From Qipengyuania_C sp046254955 (GTDB lineage: Bacteria > Pseudomonadota > Alphaproteobacteria > Sphingomonadales > Sphingomonadaceae), in the NCBI RefSeq assembly GCF_046254955.1, contig NZ_JBJXRG010000002.1, forward strand, positions 124,001 through 188,000: 64,000 bases of DNA, written 5' to 3'. Each line of letters opens with the position of its first letter. The first letter of the stretch is position 1. A program made the position numbers and the translations under genes. The notes below the pieces were generated by a model that had not been told where the DNA came from, ran no database searches, and worked only from the letters and a program-made list of their open reading frames with translations. Below are positions 51,434 to 59,909 of this stretch, piece by piece.

Positions 51434-52450
51434 ATGGAGAAACGTATGCGACGTCTATCAGTCTTTTTCGCACTCATTGCCCTTGCAGGGTGCGGACAGC
51501 TCGAAGAGCCCGCTGCCGCCGAGCCCGTGCCGAGCGAGCTGGAAGGTACACTGTTCGTCGCCAACAAACGTGATGCGAGCCTATCCAAGATCGATTTGAC
51601 CAGCGGAGCGGAAACCAAGCGCGCCGACAGCTGCGAAAATCCGCATGAGCTGGCGATCTCTCCCGATGGCGGCCATGTCGTACTGGTCTGCTACTCCGGC
51701 ACCAGTCTTGAGATATTCACGACCGACACGCTTGAACGGGTTGCTCAGATCGAATTGGGCGAAAATGCCCGTCCGCACGGCGTGCTCTGGCACGTGAGCG
51801 GTAGGATTGTCGCGACCGCAGAGGGGCGTGGGACGATTTTCACGGTCGATGACGCGCTGTCGCAAGCTCCGGTGGTTGCCGAAATCGGCGAGAATAAGGG
51901 CGACGGTCCGCATATGGTGGTCCTGTCCGATGACGGATCGACCGCATGGGGCGCTGTAATCCCCGAGGACACCGTGATCCGCTATGATCTCGCGGCAGGC
52001 AAGGAAACCCATCGCACTGTCCTTTCGGGGCGGACCGAAGGCATAGCGCTTACTCCCGATGGTGCTGGGCTGTTTGTCGGTACACTGGCGGAAAGCAAGG
52101 TCTTCCGCCTCGATCCCGACAATCTGGCGACGCTCGCCGAAATAGATGTAGGGCGCGTTCCCATCCGTGTGATGGCGCATCCGCAAGGACAATTCATCGT
52201 GACTTCCGACCTGCAGGACGGTGGATTGAGCGTTGTCGACGCAACTACCACCCAAGTTGTTCGAAGCATTCCTGTTTCGGGTAATGAGGATGCGACGCAA
52301 GTAACCGTGATCTTTTCTCCGGGTGGTGAGCGGCTCTATGTTGCCGAAACCGCGACCAATACCGTCGCCGAGGTCGATTTCGATAGCGGCAAGGTGCTGC
52401 GTAGGTTATCGGGCGGTCCAGGCGGAGATGGACTTGCGGTGACTGATTGA
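51434..52450 (+). CDS. YVTN/beta-propeller lipoprotein
   Basis: A 338-residue lipoprotein with lipobox ALAGC and a beta-propeller of repeated blades, with the recurring patterns LFVANKRDASLSKIDL, LAISPDGGHVVLVC and LYVAETATNTVAEVDF that define YVTN-type propellers. Its function is unknown; it is probably anchored at the inner or outer membrane and faces the periplasm. Its stop overlaps the TTG start of the RimB-like gene by 4 bases, and that gene overlaps the rimK-like gene, so all three should be co-translated. Confidence 0.82.
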   Translation: MEKRMRRLSVFFALIALAGCGQLEEPAAAEPVPSELEGTLFVANKRDASLSKIDLTSGAETKRADSCENPHELAISPDGGHVVLVCYSGTSLEIFTTDTLERVAQIELGENARPHGVLWHVSGRIVATAEGRGTIFTVDDALSQAPVVAEIGENKGDGPHMVVLSDDGSTAWGAVIPEDTVIRYDLAAGKETHRTVLSGRTEGIALTPDGAGLFVGTLAESKVFRLDPDNLATLAEIDVGRVPIRVMAHPQGQFIVTSDLQDGGLSVVDATTTQVVRSIPVSGNEDATQVTVIFSPGGERLYVAETATNTVAEVDFDSGKVLRRLSGGPGGDGLAVTD

Positions 52451-52905
52451 ACAACGAAAAATCACCACTGCAGCTGATCGGCTGGAGGGAGATGGTGCAT
52501 CTCCCCGCGCTCGGCCTTCATGACATTCCGGCAAAGATCGATAGCGGTGCCCGCACATCGTCGCTGCATGGCAATGTCCTGGAGATAATCGAGCGCGATG
52601 GCGAGAAGCTCGTCCGATTTGAGGTCGACTTCGATGGCATCAAACACGTGTGCGAAGCGATCCATGTTGATGTCCGTGGGATCACCAGCTCGAATGGAGA
52701 GACACAGCGTCGCTACATTATCAAGACGCCGCTGCGGATCGGTGAGATGGAATTCCGCGCCGAAATCAGTCTGGCGGATCGTTCCGACATGAAATTTCCG
52801 ATGCTGATCGGCCGATCATCGTTACGCCGCCGGTTCGCGGTCGATTCGGGCCACAGCTGGCTCCAGACACCTGGTCGCAAGACGACCAAAGGACACAAAA
52901 CATGA
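52447..52905 (+). CDS. RimB-like ATP-dependent zinc protease family protein
   Basis: A 152-residue retropepsin-like domain with the aspartic-protease motif AKIDSGARTSSLH (aspartate 32). The later FPMLIGRSSLRRRFAVDS matches the Zn_protease/RimB family. RimB homologues act with RimK to alter glutamylation of ribosomal protein S6 in Pseudomonas, where RimB is a protease. The start is TTG, overlapping the upstream stop. It overlaps the next gene by 4 bases (ATGA). Confidence 0.78.
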   Translation: MNNEKSPLQLIGWREMVHLPALGLHDIPAKIDSGARTSSLHGNVLEIIERDGEKLVRFEVDFDGIKHVCEAIHVDVRGITSSNGETQRRYIIKTPLRIGEMEFRAEISLADRSDMKFPMLIGRSSLRRRFAVDSGHSWLQTPGRKTTKGHKT

Positions 52906-53807
52906 AAATCGCAATGCTGGCCCGTAACCCAAAGCTTTATTCGCATCAGCGGCTCAAGGAGGCCGCTGAAGCGCGCGGCCATTCGCTCGAAATCCTCAAC
53001 ACGCTGCGGTGTACGGTCAACATCGCCAGCCACCGCCCAACTATTACATACAATGGTGAAACGCTTACGGGTTTCGACGCGGTGATCCCGCGCATCGGTG
53101 CTTCGATCACCAACTATGGTCTTGCGGTGCTGCGCCAATTCGAGATGGGCGGTGTGTGGCCGCTCAATGAAAGCGTGGCGATCGGACGCAGCCGTGACAA
53201 ATTGCGCAGCATGCAGATCCTCGCCAAGCATGGCATTGGCCTACCGCTGACGGCCTATGCCAACGATCCCAAACAAGCGGAGGAGCTGGTCAAGGCGGTC
53301 AACGGGCCGCCGGTCGTCATCAAGCTGCTCGAAGGCACGCAGGGGATCGGCGTTGTGCTGGCGGAAACCGCGAAGGGCGCAGCTTCGATTATCGAGGCGT
53401 TTCGCGGGGCCAATGTGAACATCCTCGTCCAAGAATTCATCAAGGAAGCGGGCGGAGCGGATATCCGCTGCCTGGTTGTGGGCGGCAAGGTGGTCGCGGC
53501 GATGAAGCGACAGGGAGCAGAGGGCGAGTTCCGCTCCAACCTGCACCGTGGCGGCAGCGCGCAGTTGATAAAGATCACGCCGGAAGAGCGCTCGACTGCG
53601 GTGCGCGCGGCCAAGCATATGGGGCTCAATGTCTGCGGCGTCGACCTTCTGCGTAGCAATCACGGCCCAGTAATCATGGAAGTGAATTCCTCACCTGGGC
53701 TCGAGGGTATCGAGAACGCGACCGGCAAGGATATTGCCGGCCAGATCATCGAATTCATGGAAGCCAATGCAAAGGCCGGAAGGACCAAGACCAAGGGGAA
53801 GGGCTAA
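52902..53807 (+). CDS. rimK: RimK-like ATP-grasp ligase
   Basis: A 301-residue ATP-grasp ligase. RimK adds glutamate residues to the C-terminus of S6. ATP-grasp features are the lysine in PPVVIKLLEGTQGIGV, the NILVQEFIKEAGG segment and the metal-binding VIMEVNSSPGLEGIE. It is the third gene of the lipoprotein-RimB-RimK run. The S6 gene is at 59404 in the same window but in another operon. Other targets, for example free glutamate or other peptides, are possible for this family. Confidence 0.85.
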   Translation: MKIAMLARNPKLYSHQRLKEAAEARGHSLEILNTLRCTVNIASHRPTITYNGETLTGFDAVIPRIGASITNYGLAVLRQFEMGGVWPLNESVAIGRSRDKLRSMQILAKHGIGLPLTAYANDPKQAEELVKAVNGPPVVIKLLEGTQGIGVVLAETAKGAASIIEAFRGANVNILVQEFIKEAGGADIRCLVVGGKVVAAMKRQGAEGEFRSNLHRGGSAQLIKITPEERSTAVRAAKHMGLNVCGVDLLRSNHGPVIMEVNSSPGLEGIENATGKDIAGQIIEFMEANAKAGRTKTKGKG

Positions 53808-53873
53808 CATCCGCTTACGACCTAATTGCGGACGTTTGGCGAAACATCGCCGGTCCTTGCTAGCGGCACAGAT

Positions 53874-55094
53874 CTATCGAGCGCTTATTCCCATGGACGA
53901 GGGATTTTCTCCGGTACGCAGGACGTATGGCCGTCTTACGAGTTTGAAACCGTCAACATCGTATACGACGATGTGGTGCGAAGTGGTCGCTTGAGCAAAG
54001 AGTATCTGGCCATCGGCAGTGAACTCAAGCCCTTCAGGCACATGTCCTATCGGCAAATAATAGAGCAGCTGCATCTTGGCAGATGTCAGATCTATCACAG
54101 CAAGATGCCCAACATAGGGGCCATCTATGCAGGCAATCACCGCGAATTGGCCACTGGGATGAAAGGCTACATGCTCCAAACCCTGCGCGACATTGGGGAT
54201 GCTGTCAGTCACCCTTGGCGAGTTCGCGGTCATGTCGATGCTCAAAACCGCATCGAGCGGCGGCTTGTCTGCAACGCCCCATCCATTCAGCACCAGAACG
54301 CGCGAGCCGTCCGGGCTGAAACGCGGTGCAAAGGGTTGGTCGATAGCGTCCACGCCCGGATCAATTCCAATTTCCGAAACGTGGTGGATCGTATTGTCGT
54401 CAATCGCAAAAAGGTGAAGCTGCCCTGGTGAGTCGGGTTCCATTCTCTCAGCTGCAGCAGCGACGATTGATCTGCCGTCCGGACTGATAGCGAAGGATGT
54501 CAGGAAAAGGGGAAACGGATCGCTTTCCCGCAGCAACACCGGCTTGCCGTCTCGCATAGCAAAAATGTGAAACTGGTGATCTGAGATGATGATCGCAGTT
54601 GAGTCGTCGGGTAGCGCCGCCCCCTGCCATGCACCGACGGGAAGCGGGAACTGGCGAATTACGGTTAAGTCCGGCGCATCTAAATCGACAACCGAAACAA
54701 GGCTTGGCGCTCCCGGTTTTGCCGGATCGTCTCCGTAAACGTTATTGGGAATAAAGGCATATCGCCCGCCGCCGACAATGGCTAACGACGGCGCGCCCCA
54801 GATCGAATTCGGTACTGTTCCTGCTACAGTACGAGTTGCGGGCGGCATGTCGGGAAAGACATCAATTACTGTTATCGAGTCAGGCAGGTTGGCATCGGCC
54901 CGGTCAAGATTAACAGCGCCAAGCCCGTCATTGGCACTTACAATCCGCAAGGGACTTGGTGAGGTAATGTACGGTGGGCCGTCAGAAGATGTTTGGGACT
55001 CTGAAGAGCACCCGCCGCCAATGGCTGCAACCGCTGACAAAGCCAAGATATTCTGCAAGTGCAGTTTTGCAATCTTGCCCGATTCGTTCGCCAT
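53874..55094 (-). CDS. Beta-propeller lipoprotein of unknown function
   Basis: A 406-residue protein with a lipobox-like GGGC and a mature beta-propeller. Repeated ISPDGR/FSPDGSRV and VSVVDLD/LAVIDLT patterns recur. The ATG at 55094 gives MANESGKIAKLHLQ and is preceded by a GGGGGA; a TTG at 55112 would add six residues. It is convergent with the rimK gene and resembles the propeller lipoprotein at 51434 in type. Function is unknown. Confidence 0.72.
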   Translation of the reverse strand: MANESGKIAKLHLQNILALSAVAAIGGGCSSESQTSSDGPPYITSPSPLRIVSANDGLGAVNLDRADANLPDSITVIDVFPDMPPATRTVAGTVPNSIWGAPSLAIVGGGRYAFIPNNVYGDDPAKPGAPSLVSVVDLDAPDLTVIRQFPLPVGAWQGAALPDDSTAIIISDHQFHIFAMRDGKPVLLRESDPFPLFLTSFAISPDGRSIVAAAAERMEPDSPGQLHLFAIDDNTIHHVSEIGIDPGVDAIDQPFAPRFSPDGSRVLVLNGWGVADKPPLDAVLSIDMTANSPRVTDSIPNVAQGLEHVAFHPSGQFAVIACIDGPYVGHLAVIDLTSAKMQLLYYLPIGHVPEGLEFTADGQILFAQATTSHHIVVYDVDGFKLVRRPYVLRTGENPSSMGISAR

Positions 55095-55243
55095 ATCGAA
55101 AATCCCCCGCAAACGATGCCGCGAGCATCTCTAACGATGTTCGAGCCGAATGTTTGATTGTCGGCGAGCTAGCCCAGAAAACCGTTCGATAATCTCTTCA
55201 ACTGTCATGCGTCCGCTTTCCACCCAATAGCGGTCATCAAGCC

Positions 55244-56017
55244 TCAAGCATTGCGCGCCATCAGTCCGCCGTCGACCGGGATCACGGCTCCTGTAATGTA
55301 GCTCGCGGCGGGGAGCACCAGCGACAGCGTCATGTGCGCCACTTCCTCCGGCTCGCCGTAGCGCTTTAGCGCCGTGCGGCGCTTGGCATAGATCGTTTTG
55401 TGCTCGTCGGCGATCCGCGCCGTCATTGCCGTGTTGATCGGGCCTGGGCAGATGCAGTTCACCGTGATGCCTTCCGGCCCGAGATCGACCGCCATTCCCC
55501 GCGTCAGGCCGGTCACACCCGTTTTTGCAGCGATGTAGGGGGTCAGGCCTGGCGTAGCCCCCAGGCCTTCCGTTGACGCGATATTGACGATCCGCGCCGC
55601 GTCGCTCTGGCGCAGATGGGGCAGGGCAGCACGTATGATGCGTTGATGCGCTGAGAGCATCACCGCGACCGCGCGGTCCCAGATCTCTTCATAGGCCGGA
55701 TCATCGTCCAATGGCGCATGGCTCGATACGCCGGCGTTGTTGACGACAATGTCGATCCCGCCAAAGTCCTTAGCAATCAGCCCGACGACACTCTTGATGG
55801 CATCAGGATCGGAAACGTCGAGCGCATAACCGCGCGCATCGTCTCCGCATTCGGCCGCGACACCTGCGCAAGCCAGCTGGTCAAGATCGGTGACGGCCAC
55901 TTTCGCGCCTTCGCTGGCCAGCAGTCGCGCTGTAGCACGGCCCATGCCGCTGGCGGCGCCGGTGACGATGGCAACGCGACCTGCGATCGAGCGTGAGCGG
56001 TTGTGTCCTTCTGTCAT
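55244..56017 (-). CDS. Short-chain dehydrogenase/reductase
   Basis: A 257-residue classical SDR. NAD(P) is bound by TGAASGMG (around residue 19), with NNAG (around residue 92) and the catalytic region TPYIAAKTG with the YxxxK pair. An aspartate after strand 2 (VTDLDQ) suggests NAD(H) preference. The ATG has AGGAG-like sequence upstream. Its substrate is unknown. It is divergent from the membrane-protein gene. Confidence 0.85.
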   Translation of the reverse strand: MTEGHNRSRSIAGRVAIVTGAASGMGRATARLLASEGAKVAVTDLDQLACAGVAAECGDDARGYALDVSDPDAIKSVVGLIAKDFGGIDIVVNNAGVSSHAPLDDDPAYEEIWDRAVAVMLSAHQRIIRAALPHLRQSDAARIVNIASTEGLGATPGLTPYIAAKTGVTGLTRGMAVDLGPEGITVNCICPGPINTAMTARIADEHKTIYAKRRTALKRYGEPEEVAHMTLSLVLPAASYITGAVIPVDGGLMARNA

Positions 56018-56076
56018 TCTGGTCTCCTGATTGGAATTCGGGGTCGAGTAATATGGTCACGCTGGCAACAAAATAA

Positions 56077-56105
56077 TTGGAATTGGTGATATACTTGGGT
56101 AATAC
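56077..56105 (+). promoter_or_regulatory. Promoter of the membrane protein gene
   Basis: TTGGAA (56077-56082) and TAATAC (56100-56105) are 17 bases apart, and the GTG start follows 24 bases later, after a ggaggag. The region is AT-rich compared with its surroundings. Confidence 0.4.
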
Positions 56106-56128
56106 ACTTAAGATCGGAGGAGCGCACT

Positions 56129-56845
56129 GTGACATTTGCGGAAATGAAAACTGTCGGTCGATGGACAGGGCTTGCCATCCTTGCGAGCCTGCTCATCGGG
56201 ATCATCAATGCGATGATCGTTTCAGCCGGGATCGACGTCAACTTGTCAGGAGATATCGGCGGTACAGCAGCGGCAATGTCGGATGCGGGCCAAAGACTTG
56301 AAGGGCGTGGCTGGATCCTGATGATCCTTTTCCTGCTGGAGGTTGTCGCAATTGCAGGACTGTACCTGATGGTTCGCGATACACGCAGACTGGCCGCAAC
56401 CTCAGCGCTCCTGCTTGGAGCGGGTGCTGCGTTGATCGGTCTCGTCGGTGCGCTAAGTGCGTTCAATATAGCCGCTTTGCTCGCCAATGGAGGCGAAGCA
56501 TCCCGGATATCGACTCTGATCGCGCGGGAAGTCGCCGCTGACTATTCGTCCTTCCACTTATCCCTTGTGATCGCCAGTATCGCTAAGGCTTGTATCTATT
56601 GGATTTTTGTTCTGAACCGGCGCCTGCCCCGATTGATATCAGGCTTCGGACTATTCGCTTCCGGCCTCGTGGCAGTTGCGATTGTGGCTAGGGACTTCAT
56701 CCCGTTTCTCGGCTCCGATGCCGTAACGACAGCCTTCATGGCCAGCAATTTCGTGGCGATTGTGGCAACCGGATTGTACATGGCAATTCGAGGCGTGGCC
56801 CCGTCATCCACCAAGCTTGAAACTAACGAAAGGGAGGCTCGTTGA
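56129..56845 (+). CDS. Multipass membrane protein, DUF4386-like
   Basis: A 238-residue protein with six or so membrane segments. The N-terminal GRWTGLAILASLLIGI and the central RLEGRGWILMILFLLEV recall DUF4386 membrane proteins, whose function is not known. It starts at GTG with AGGAG about 10 bases before it. Its stop overlaps the convergent amn gene by 23 bases. Confidence 0.65.
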   Translation: MTFAEMKTVGRWTGLAILASLLIGIINAMIVSAGIDVNLSGDIGGTAAAMSDAGQRLEGRGWILMILFLLEVVAIAGLYLMVRDTRRLAATSALLLGAGAALIGLVGALSAFNIAALLANGGEASRISTLIAREVAADYSSFHLSLVIASIAKACIYWIFVLNRRLPRLISGFGLFASGLVAVAIVARDFIPFLGSDAVTTAFMASNFVAIVATGLYMAIRGVAPSSTKLETNEREAR

Positions 56846-58262
56846 AGGCGCGCAGTTTGCGCGAATGCAGGCGGTCGCCCTCGTCGCGCAGCCGCTTGCA
56901 CGCTTCGATTCCCATCTGGAGGTGGGCGGCGATGGCCTCTTCGTAGAATTCGTTCGCCTGGCCCGGCAGCTTGATTTCACCGTGCAGCGGTTTGTCGCTG
57001 ACGCATAGCAGCGTGCCGTAGGGAACACGGAAGCGGTACCCTTGCGCGGCAATGGTCGCGCTTTCCATCTCGATCGCAATCGCGCGGCTTTGCGAGAAGC
57101 GCTTGGCTGAACGCGAGTACAGCAACTCCCAATTGCGGTCATCAGTGGTGACGACCGTCCCTGTGCGCATACGCTGTTTGAGATTGGCGCCTTGCGTGCC
57201 CGAGACCGCTTCGGCGGCGCCGGCGAGCGCCTGCTGAACTTCGGCAATCGGCGGGATTGGGATCTCTGGCGGCAGGACGCTATCGAGCACGTGATCGTCG
57301 CGCAGATAGGCATGGGCCAGCACGAAGTCGCCGATCTTCTGCGTGGACCGCAGCCCGCCGCAATGCCCGATCATCAGCCAACTATGCGGGCGCAAAACGG
57401 CCAGATGGTCGCAGATCGTCTTGGCATTGGACGGTCCGACACCGATGTTTACCAGCGTAATGCCCGAGCGGTCCTTCCGCTTGAGGTGATAGGCCGGCAT
57501 CTGGTGCTTGCGCCATGCAGTGTCAGACAGTTCGGCCTTCGCAGTGGTGCTTTCGCGCTCGACCGAGAGGCCTCCGGCTCCGGTCAGACCGGTATAGCCA
57601 TCCGACCCGACTTGGTGGCCGGCCCAATCAACAAATTCATCGACATAGCGATGATAATTCGTGAACAGGATGAAGTCCTGGAAATCGTCCACCGGGGTGC
57701 CGGTATAGTGCGCAAGACGTGCCAGCGAGTAATCGGTGCGTAGACCATCGAACAGCGAAAGCGGTAACTCGGGGGCGGGGCTGCGGATATCGACGCCGTC
57801 GGCCAGCTCATCACCAATCAGTGCCAGATCGGTCGCAGGAAAGTGCTTGGCGAGCTCCTGCGGATCGATGCCTGCCATCGCTGCGCCTTGCTCCCCGTCA
57901 AGCACGTAGGGAAACGGGATTTCCTGGCGCGATTTGGTGACTTCGAGCGTTACCTCGTAGTCGCTGGTGATGAGCGCTAATTGCTCTTCGAGGTAATCCA
58001 CAAACAGCTCTGGGCGTGTGATCGTAGTCGCGTAAGTTCCGGCTTGTTCGAGCCTCCCAAATGCGCGTGAGCGATCATTGGGCTGATCTCCTCCTGCAAA
58101 GGTGAGTCGGAGCTCGGGATAGGCGTAGCTGCCGTCTTCGCGCTTGCGTTGCGGGGGAATTGCGCCCTCACTCGCGTAGGCCAGGATGTCTTCGCGCAGT
58201 TCGCTCTTCGCGGCTTCGTAGATCTCGGTAAGCTGGGTAAGAATATTATCAAACGTTTGCAT
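56823..58262 (-). CDS. amn: AMP nucleosidase
   Basis: Amn hydrolyses AMP to adenine and ribose 5-phosphate. The 479-residue length matches E. coli (about 484). The N-terminal Amn domain and the C-terminal nucleoside-phosphorylase-like domain, with NIGVGPSNAKTICDHLA, IGHCGGLRST and AIEMESATIAAQGYRFRVPYGTL-type segments, are recognised. The start MQTFDNILTQLTEIYE is standard. A terminator for the upstream rplI operon lies just before it. Confidence 0.93.
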   Translation of the reverse strand: MQTFDNILTQLTEIYEAAKSELREDILAYASEGAIPPQRKREDGSYAYPELRLTFAGGDQPNDRSRAFGRLEQAGTYATTITRPELFVDYLEEQLALITSDYEVTLEVTKSRQEIPFPYVLDGEQGAAMAGIDPQELAKHFPATDLALIGDELADGVDIRSPAPELPLSLFDGLRTDYSLARLAHYTGTPVDDFQDFILFTNYHRYVDEFVDWAGHQVGSDGYTGLTGAGGLSVERESTTAKAELSDTAWRKHQMPAYHLKRKDRSGITLVNIGVGPSNAKTICDHLAVLRPHSWLMIGHCGGLRSTQKIGDFVLAHAYLRDDHVLDSVLPPEIPIPPIAEVQQALAGAAEAVSGTQGANLKQRMRTGTVVTTDDRNWELLYSRSAKRFSQSRAIAIEMESATIAAQGYRFRVPYGTLLCVSDKPLHGEIKLPGQANEFYEEAIAAHLQMGIEACKRLRDEGDRLHSRKLRAFNEPPFR

Positions 58263-58321
58263 GATCGGGACTTAACGCCTCTTTATGACAAAACAAGTGC
58301 AGCAAGATCCCGCCCTGATGC

Positions 58322-58354
58322 AAAAAGGGCGCAGCCTTGCGGCCGCGCCTTTTT
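58322..58354 (-). terminator. Terminator of the rpsF-rpsR-rplI operon
   Basis: A hairpin with arms aaaaagg(g)cgc and gcgccttttt, symmetrical, so it has a U-tract on either strand. It lies 24 bases after the rplI stop and before amn. Confidence 0.8.
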
Positions 58355-58377
58355 CAAATGCTTGATATGCCTGAAGC

Positions 58378-59166
58378 TTATTCGCTCGGCTTGTCTTCGT
58401 CCGATGCATCTTCGCCAGCAGTGACTTCGATGCCGCCTTCAGATGCGGTTTCCTCAGCTGGTGCTGCGGCAGCAGCAGCGGCTTTCGCGGCTTCAGCTTC
58501 CTTGGCAGCCTGGGCTTCCGCTTCTTCAGCAGCTGCATCGGCCTTAACTTCGGCTTCAATTTTCTCGGCCGTTGCATCTTCGAGCATGTCGGCCGGAATT
58601 TCGCCCGGTTCAAGCGCCGTATCGATACGCGTGTCAGCAGCGGCCTGTTCGATCTCGCGCTGTTCGTCTTCGAACATCTGCGCGAGAACGTCGACGCCCT
58701 GGCTCTGCAGTTCGGCTTCGTCGTCGCTGCGGGCGACGTTGGCCTTCACTGTCACATGCACCTCGGGGTGCAGCGCCACGGTCACATCATGCATGCCGAT
58801 CAACTTGATCGGGCTGCCCATGATAACCTGCTTCTTGTCGACATCGTGGCCCTGCTCGCTAAGGCCGGCGACCATGTCGCGCACGTTGACCGAGCCATAG
58901 AGCTGGCCAGTGTTTGAAGCTGCGCGGATCAGGACGACTTCTGCGCCATTGACCCTTTCGCCCGTCTTCTCGGCTTCGCTACGCTTCTCGGCGTTCTCAT
59001 TTTCAAGCCGCTCGCGATTGGCTTCGAAGACTTTCTTGTTGGCTTCGTTGGCACGGAGAGCCTTCTTCTGCGGCAACAGGAAGTTGCGCGCATAGCCATC
59101 CTTGACGGTGACGACATCACCGATCGTGCCGAGCTTCTCGACGCGTTCGAGGAGAATAATATCCAT
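58378..59166 (-). CDS. rplI: 50S ribosomal protein L9 with a long alanine/glutamate-rich tail
   Basis: L9 is an elongated 50S protein. The first 150 or so residues have the usual N-domain (MDIILLERVEKLGTIGDVVTV), the connecting helix and the C-domain (TVALHPEVHVTVKANVARSD). The remaining 100 or so residues are a charged A/E/D-rich extension with an almost uninterrupted alanine/glutamate stretch. Standard L9 is about 150 residues. The tail resembles that of S16 in this window. Confidence 0.94.
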   Translation of the reverse strand: MDIILLERVEKLGTIGDVVTVKDGYARNFLLPQKKALRANEANKKVFEANRERLENENAEKRSEAEKTGERVNGAEVVLIRAASNTGQLYGSVNVRDMVAGLSEQGHDVDKKQVIMGSPIKLIGMHDVTVALHPEVHVTVKANVARSDDEAELQSQGVDVLAQMFEDEQREIEQAAADTRIDTALEPGEIPADMLEDATAEKIEAEVKADAAAEEAEAQAAKEAEAAKAAAAAAAPAEETASEGGIEVTAGEDASDEDKPSE

Positions 59167-59179
59167 GGTTCTTCTCCTC

Positions 59180-59404
59180 TTACTTCACGATGTACGGCAG
59201 CAGGCCGATGTGGCGAGCGCGTTTGATGGCTTTGGCCAGCTCACGCTGCTTCTTGGCGCTAACGGCGGTGATACGGCTAGGAACGATCTTGCCACGCTCG
59301 GACATGAAGCCCTGGAGCAGGCGAACGTCTTTGTAGTCGATCTTGGGAGCGCCTTCTCCCGAGAACGGGCAGCTCTTGCGGCGGCGGAAAAATGGACGGG
59401 ACAT
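59180..59404 (-). CDS. rpsR: 30S ribosomal protein S18
   Basis: S18 partners S6 on the 30S platform. 74 residues is the usual length. The core IDYKDVRLLQGFMSERGKI and RAKKQRELAKAIKRARHIGL is intact. Its ATG shares one base with the end of rpsF. Confidence 0.96.
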   Translation of the reverse strand: MSRPFFRRRKSCPFSGEGAPKIDYKDVRLLQGFMSERGKIVPSRITAVSAKKQRELAKAIKRARHIGLLPYIVK

Positions 59405-59766
59405 CAGTCGTCTCCCCGATCTGAACGACGCTTCTTGTCGCGGTCGTTCTTGCGCATCATTACCGAAGGACCCTCTTCGTGCTCGTCGACACGAATTGTC
59501 ATGTAACGGATCACGTCTTCGTTGATGCGGGTCTGGCGCTCGAGTTCCTCGACCACGGTGCCGGGGCCTTCGATGTCGAGCATCACGAAATGCGCTTTGC
59601 GGTTCCGATCGATCTTGTAGGCGAGCGACTTGAGACCCCAGGTCTCTGTCTTCTTCACCTTGCCTTTGTTCGATTCGATGATTTCGGTGGCTTGTGCCGC
59701 CAGCGCGTCTACCTGGGCCTGTGAGAGGTCCTGACGCGCGAGAAAGATATGCTCGTATAGAGCCAT
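59404..59766 (-). CDS. rpsF: 30S ribosomal protein S6
   Basis: S6 binds S18 at the platform. 120 residues from the ATG at 59766 (MALYEHIFLARQDLSQ). The C-terminal sequence ends RRSDRGDD, so the two last residues are aspartate rather than the two glutamates that RimK extends in E. coli. Its own promoter is at 59867-59894. Confidence 0.95.
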   Translation of the reverse strand: MALYEHIFLARQDLSQAQVDALAAQATEIIESNKGKVKKTETWGLKSLAYKIDRNRKAHFVMLDIEGPGTVVEELERQTRINEDVIRYMTIRVDEHEEGPSVMMRKNDRDKKRRSDRGDD

Positions 59767-59866
59767 CTCGCTTCCTTTCATTTCCATGCCGATCGTTGGC
59801 TGATCCCGCACCATGCAGGGGCCCCTCCGGCTTTCTTCATCACCATCAGACGATGGCGAAGGCGCG

Positions 59867-59894
59867 CACATAGCGGGATTCGTGGCCAATGCAA
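59867..59894 (-). promoter_or_regulatory. rpsF operon promoter
   Basis: On the minus strand TTGCAT (59894-59889) and TATGTG (59872-59867) are 16 bases apart, followed by cgcgcc. It is nearly the same as the asd promoter. The start near 59860 leaves a leader of about 95 bases. Confidence 0.45.
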
Positions 59895-59909
59895 GGTTTG
59901 ATGCGGGTT

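Noticed and set aside
53826..54431. A 201-codon plus-strand ORF next to rimK
   Set aside because: It is antisense to the propeller lipoprotein gene and lacks a ribosome site or domain.
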